A stretch of DNA of 6,772 nucleotides. Source: Bdellovibrionales bacterium. GTDB lineage: Bacteria; Bdellovibrionota_G; JALEGL01; JAGRAY01. The DNA lies in NCBI GenBank assembly GCA_020434375.1, contig JAGRAY010000093.1:1-6772 (forward strand). The letters run 5' to 3'. The notes beneath the pieces were generated by a model. The model had not been told where the DNA came from, made no database searches, and saw nothing but the letters and a program-made list of their open reading frames with translations. The translations under genes and the position numbers were made by a program. Below, in pieces: positions 5,518 through 6,772 of the stretch (within the stretch, counting starts at the first letter, position 1; each line of letters starts with the position of its first letter).

Positions 5518-5831
5518 GTGTCTACAAACATCATGTGTTTGTTTGCCTTAACGAGAGGCCACAAGGCCATCCTCGAGGATGCTGCAAACAGAGAGATTCT
5601 GAAAAACTTCACCTTAGTTTAAAAAAAGAAATTGCATCCAGACAACTTCAAAAAGATATTCGTATCAATAAGTCAGGATGCTTAGATCAATGTGAGTCGG
5701 GTCCGATGATAGTGATCTATCCTGAGGCAACGTGGTATGCAAATGTGAAACCCGAAGATGCTAAAGAGATTGTTGATGCTCTCTTAGAAGGTAAACAGGT
5801 TGAAAAACTCAAATATTCAAAGGAAACTTAA
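5514..5831 (+). CDS. Thioredoxin-like [2Fe-2S] ferredoxin
   Basis: This is a 105-residue soluble protein of the thioredoxin-fold ferredoxin family, which binds a [2Fe-2S] cluster for electron transfer. The start KHHVFVCLNERPQGHPRGCC and the later SGCLDQCESGP are typical. The expected four ligands are C11, C24 (C-x12-C; C23 is a neighbouring alternative), C56 and C60 (C-x3-C). The C-terminal part (W74-Y75 onward, VKPEDAKEIVDALLEG) is the usual last strand and helix. Length matches stand-alone members of the family. The ATG at 5514 has GGGAGG 10 bases upstream. An in-frame ATG at 5496 would add six residues and is less likely. It shares a 4-nt ATGA overlap with the receiver-like gene, so the two are translated together. 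The physiological redox partner cannot be read from this window. Confidence 0.9.
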   Translation: MSVYKHHVFVCLNERPQGHPRGCCKQRDSEKLHLSLKKEIASRQLQKDIRINKSGCLDQCESGPMIVIYPEATWYANVKPEDAKEIVDALLEGKQVEKLKYSKET

Positions 5832-5903
5832 GTGTTTTGATGGGCTGCTTGTTTTGTAAAAACGTGACTTGAATATGTTCACTCTTAAGGCTATGACTCA
5901 TAA

Positions 5904-6772
5904 GTGATCAGAGCAATTCGACTCAAAAAAACAACTATTTTAGTCGCTATGGTGTTTTGTTATCTCATGCCAACAGCGTTTGCGCGAATAGAACAGGTGT
6001 TTACCTCGAATAATCAATCTCTGGTAGATGTGTCGAATATTGTTGTGAGCCATCGAAAAGAAAATATATTTTTTGATAAACTTTGGAACGATCTTGAACT
6101 TGCTTTAAGTGAATACTTTACGATCGTTTATTGGAACGAAGGCTTAGCTAAGGTCTATGACCGTCCATGTAAAAATGGCGAAAACGCTGAGTTTTTGACG
6201 GTTAAGCAATCAAAACAACTATTTAAACTCAAGAATTATAAAAAAGTAATCTTAGAAAAAAGTACTTCCTTTGATGAAGCATACAAATCCCTTGATCGTA
6301 TTGCTGGGCATCCGGTGATACTCATTTGTGTCAATAATTCCTTGCCTGATCTTCACTTTGAGATTCAAAGGGGCGGAGTTGTTTTTGAGGCCTTTTTTGA
6401 GGCTTATCAATACTCCTTTTATGCTCAAAACGCATCGTATGCCAAGGCGGTCAAGAGAAACAAAATGGAGAGCCCAGTATTGTTCGTTGAGCGAGAGTTG
6501 GCCTCTGTCATTGCAATGATTGTTGATGATATGGCACTAGCACAAAGAGAAAAATCAGGATCTCCAGCTATATACTTTAAAAATAGGACACAGTTCACTC
6601 GATATTCGCAAATTGCTTCGTTGCCATGGATGTCAGAATTTATTATGAGTCTCGTTCGAGGTTTGATTGATGATTCGAGCGAGGTTACCGTTGAACATTC
6701 AAAGTGGTTTACGATTGAAGAAAACTATAATCGCATTTGGAAAGAAATATTGTTGCCCCAAATGACTTCCAA
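5904..6772 (+). CDS. Exported protein of unknown function, C-terminus missing (runs off window)
   Basis: An open frame begins at a GTG and has 289 codons with no stop before the window end. The first 27 residues form a good Sec signal peptide: basic start (MIRAIRLKK), hydrophobic core (TTILVAMVFCYLM), and cleavage site A-F-A after residue 27. The mature part (from RIEQVFTSNNQ) has mixed alpha/beta composition, contains few cysteines, and shows no later membrane segment. I recognise no family or catalytic motif. A TAA directly precedes the GTG, so no earlier in-frame start exists. An ATG at 5949 would cut the signal peptide and is rejected. AAGG lies 13 bases upstream, a weak ribosome site. 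A 4-codon frame (5893-5907) overlaps the GTG as GTGA. It lies 72 bases after the ferredoxin gene on the same strand, and transcription could be shared or separate. It is probably periplasmic or envelope-associated. Confidence 0.8.
   Translation, partial: MIRAIRLKKTTILVAMVFCYLMPTAFARIEQVFTSNNQSLVDVSNIVVSHRKENIFFDKLWNDLELALSEYFTIVYWNEGLAKVYDRPCKNGENAEFLTVKQSKQLFKLKNYKKVILEKSTSFDEAYKSLDRIAGHPVILICVNNSLPDLHFEIQRGGVVFEAFFEAYQYSFYAQNASYAKAVKRNKMESPVLFVERELASVIAMIVDDMALAQREKSGSPAIYFKNRTQFTRYSQIASLPWMSEFIMSLVRGLIDDSSEVTVEHSKWFTIEENYNRIWKEILLPQMTS

Noticed and set aside
5851..5863. GTTTT-gta-AAAAC hairpin after the ferredoxin gene
   Set aside because: AT-only 5-bp stem (one G-C) without a T run; too weak to call a terminator.
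6328..6519. 63-codon plus-strand frame inside the exported protein
   Set aside because: A longer frame with a signal peptide runs through the whole region; this one is a shadow.

Overview
The window is AT-rich (about 40% GC by eye) and densely coded, with overlapping operons on both strands. The best guess at the source is a Bdellovibrio-like bacterium (Bdellovibrionota) or a related delta-type lineage. The reasons are short Flp-type pilins with a G|QxMTEY cleavage motif beside TadE/TadG-like proteins, a surE-pcm-nlpD-like cluster with no rpoS, and several lineage-restricted small proteins. This is inference; no rRNA or other decisive marker is present.

Left edge (1-743, minus strand): a TadE-like membrane protein overlaps by 8 nt a TadG-like protein that runs off the window. 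Both look like Tad (tight adherence) pilus accessory or minor pseudopilin proteins. Bases 744-1127 contain no gene I can recognise; one weak orphan reading frame (820-1041) lies there.

Centre left (1128-3264, plus strand): three overlapping genes form one operon. surE encodes a survival-protein nucleotidase, pcm a protein-L-isoaspartate O-methyltransferase, and the third an NlpD-like lipoprotein with LysM and M23/LytM domains. SurE and Pcm are stress and stationary-phase maintenance enzymes. The NlpD-like protein acts at the envelope, and its LytM domain keeps the zinc ligands but lacks both catalytic histidines. That points to an amidase activator rather than a hydrolase.

Centre right (3242-4750, minus strand): two tandem Flp-type pilins are followed directly by rmuC. 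The 3' end of rmuC overlaps the 3' end of the NlpD-like gene tail to tail by 23 bp. A terminator-like hairpin for the rmuC strand lies inside the NlpD coding sequence.

Right part (4751-6772, plus strand): a divergent intergenic region with three clustered inverted repeats separates the pilins from a plus-strand pair. The pair is a degenerate receiver-like/coiled-coil protein and a thioredoxin-like [2Fe-2S] ferredoxin, coupled through an ATGA overlap. After a 72-bp gap comes an exported protein of unknown function, cut by the window end. I saw no tRNA, rRNA, CRISPR, insertion sequence or attachment site.
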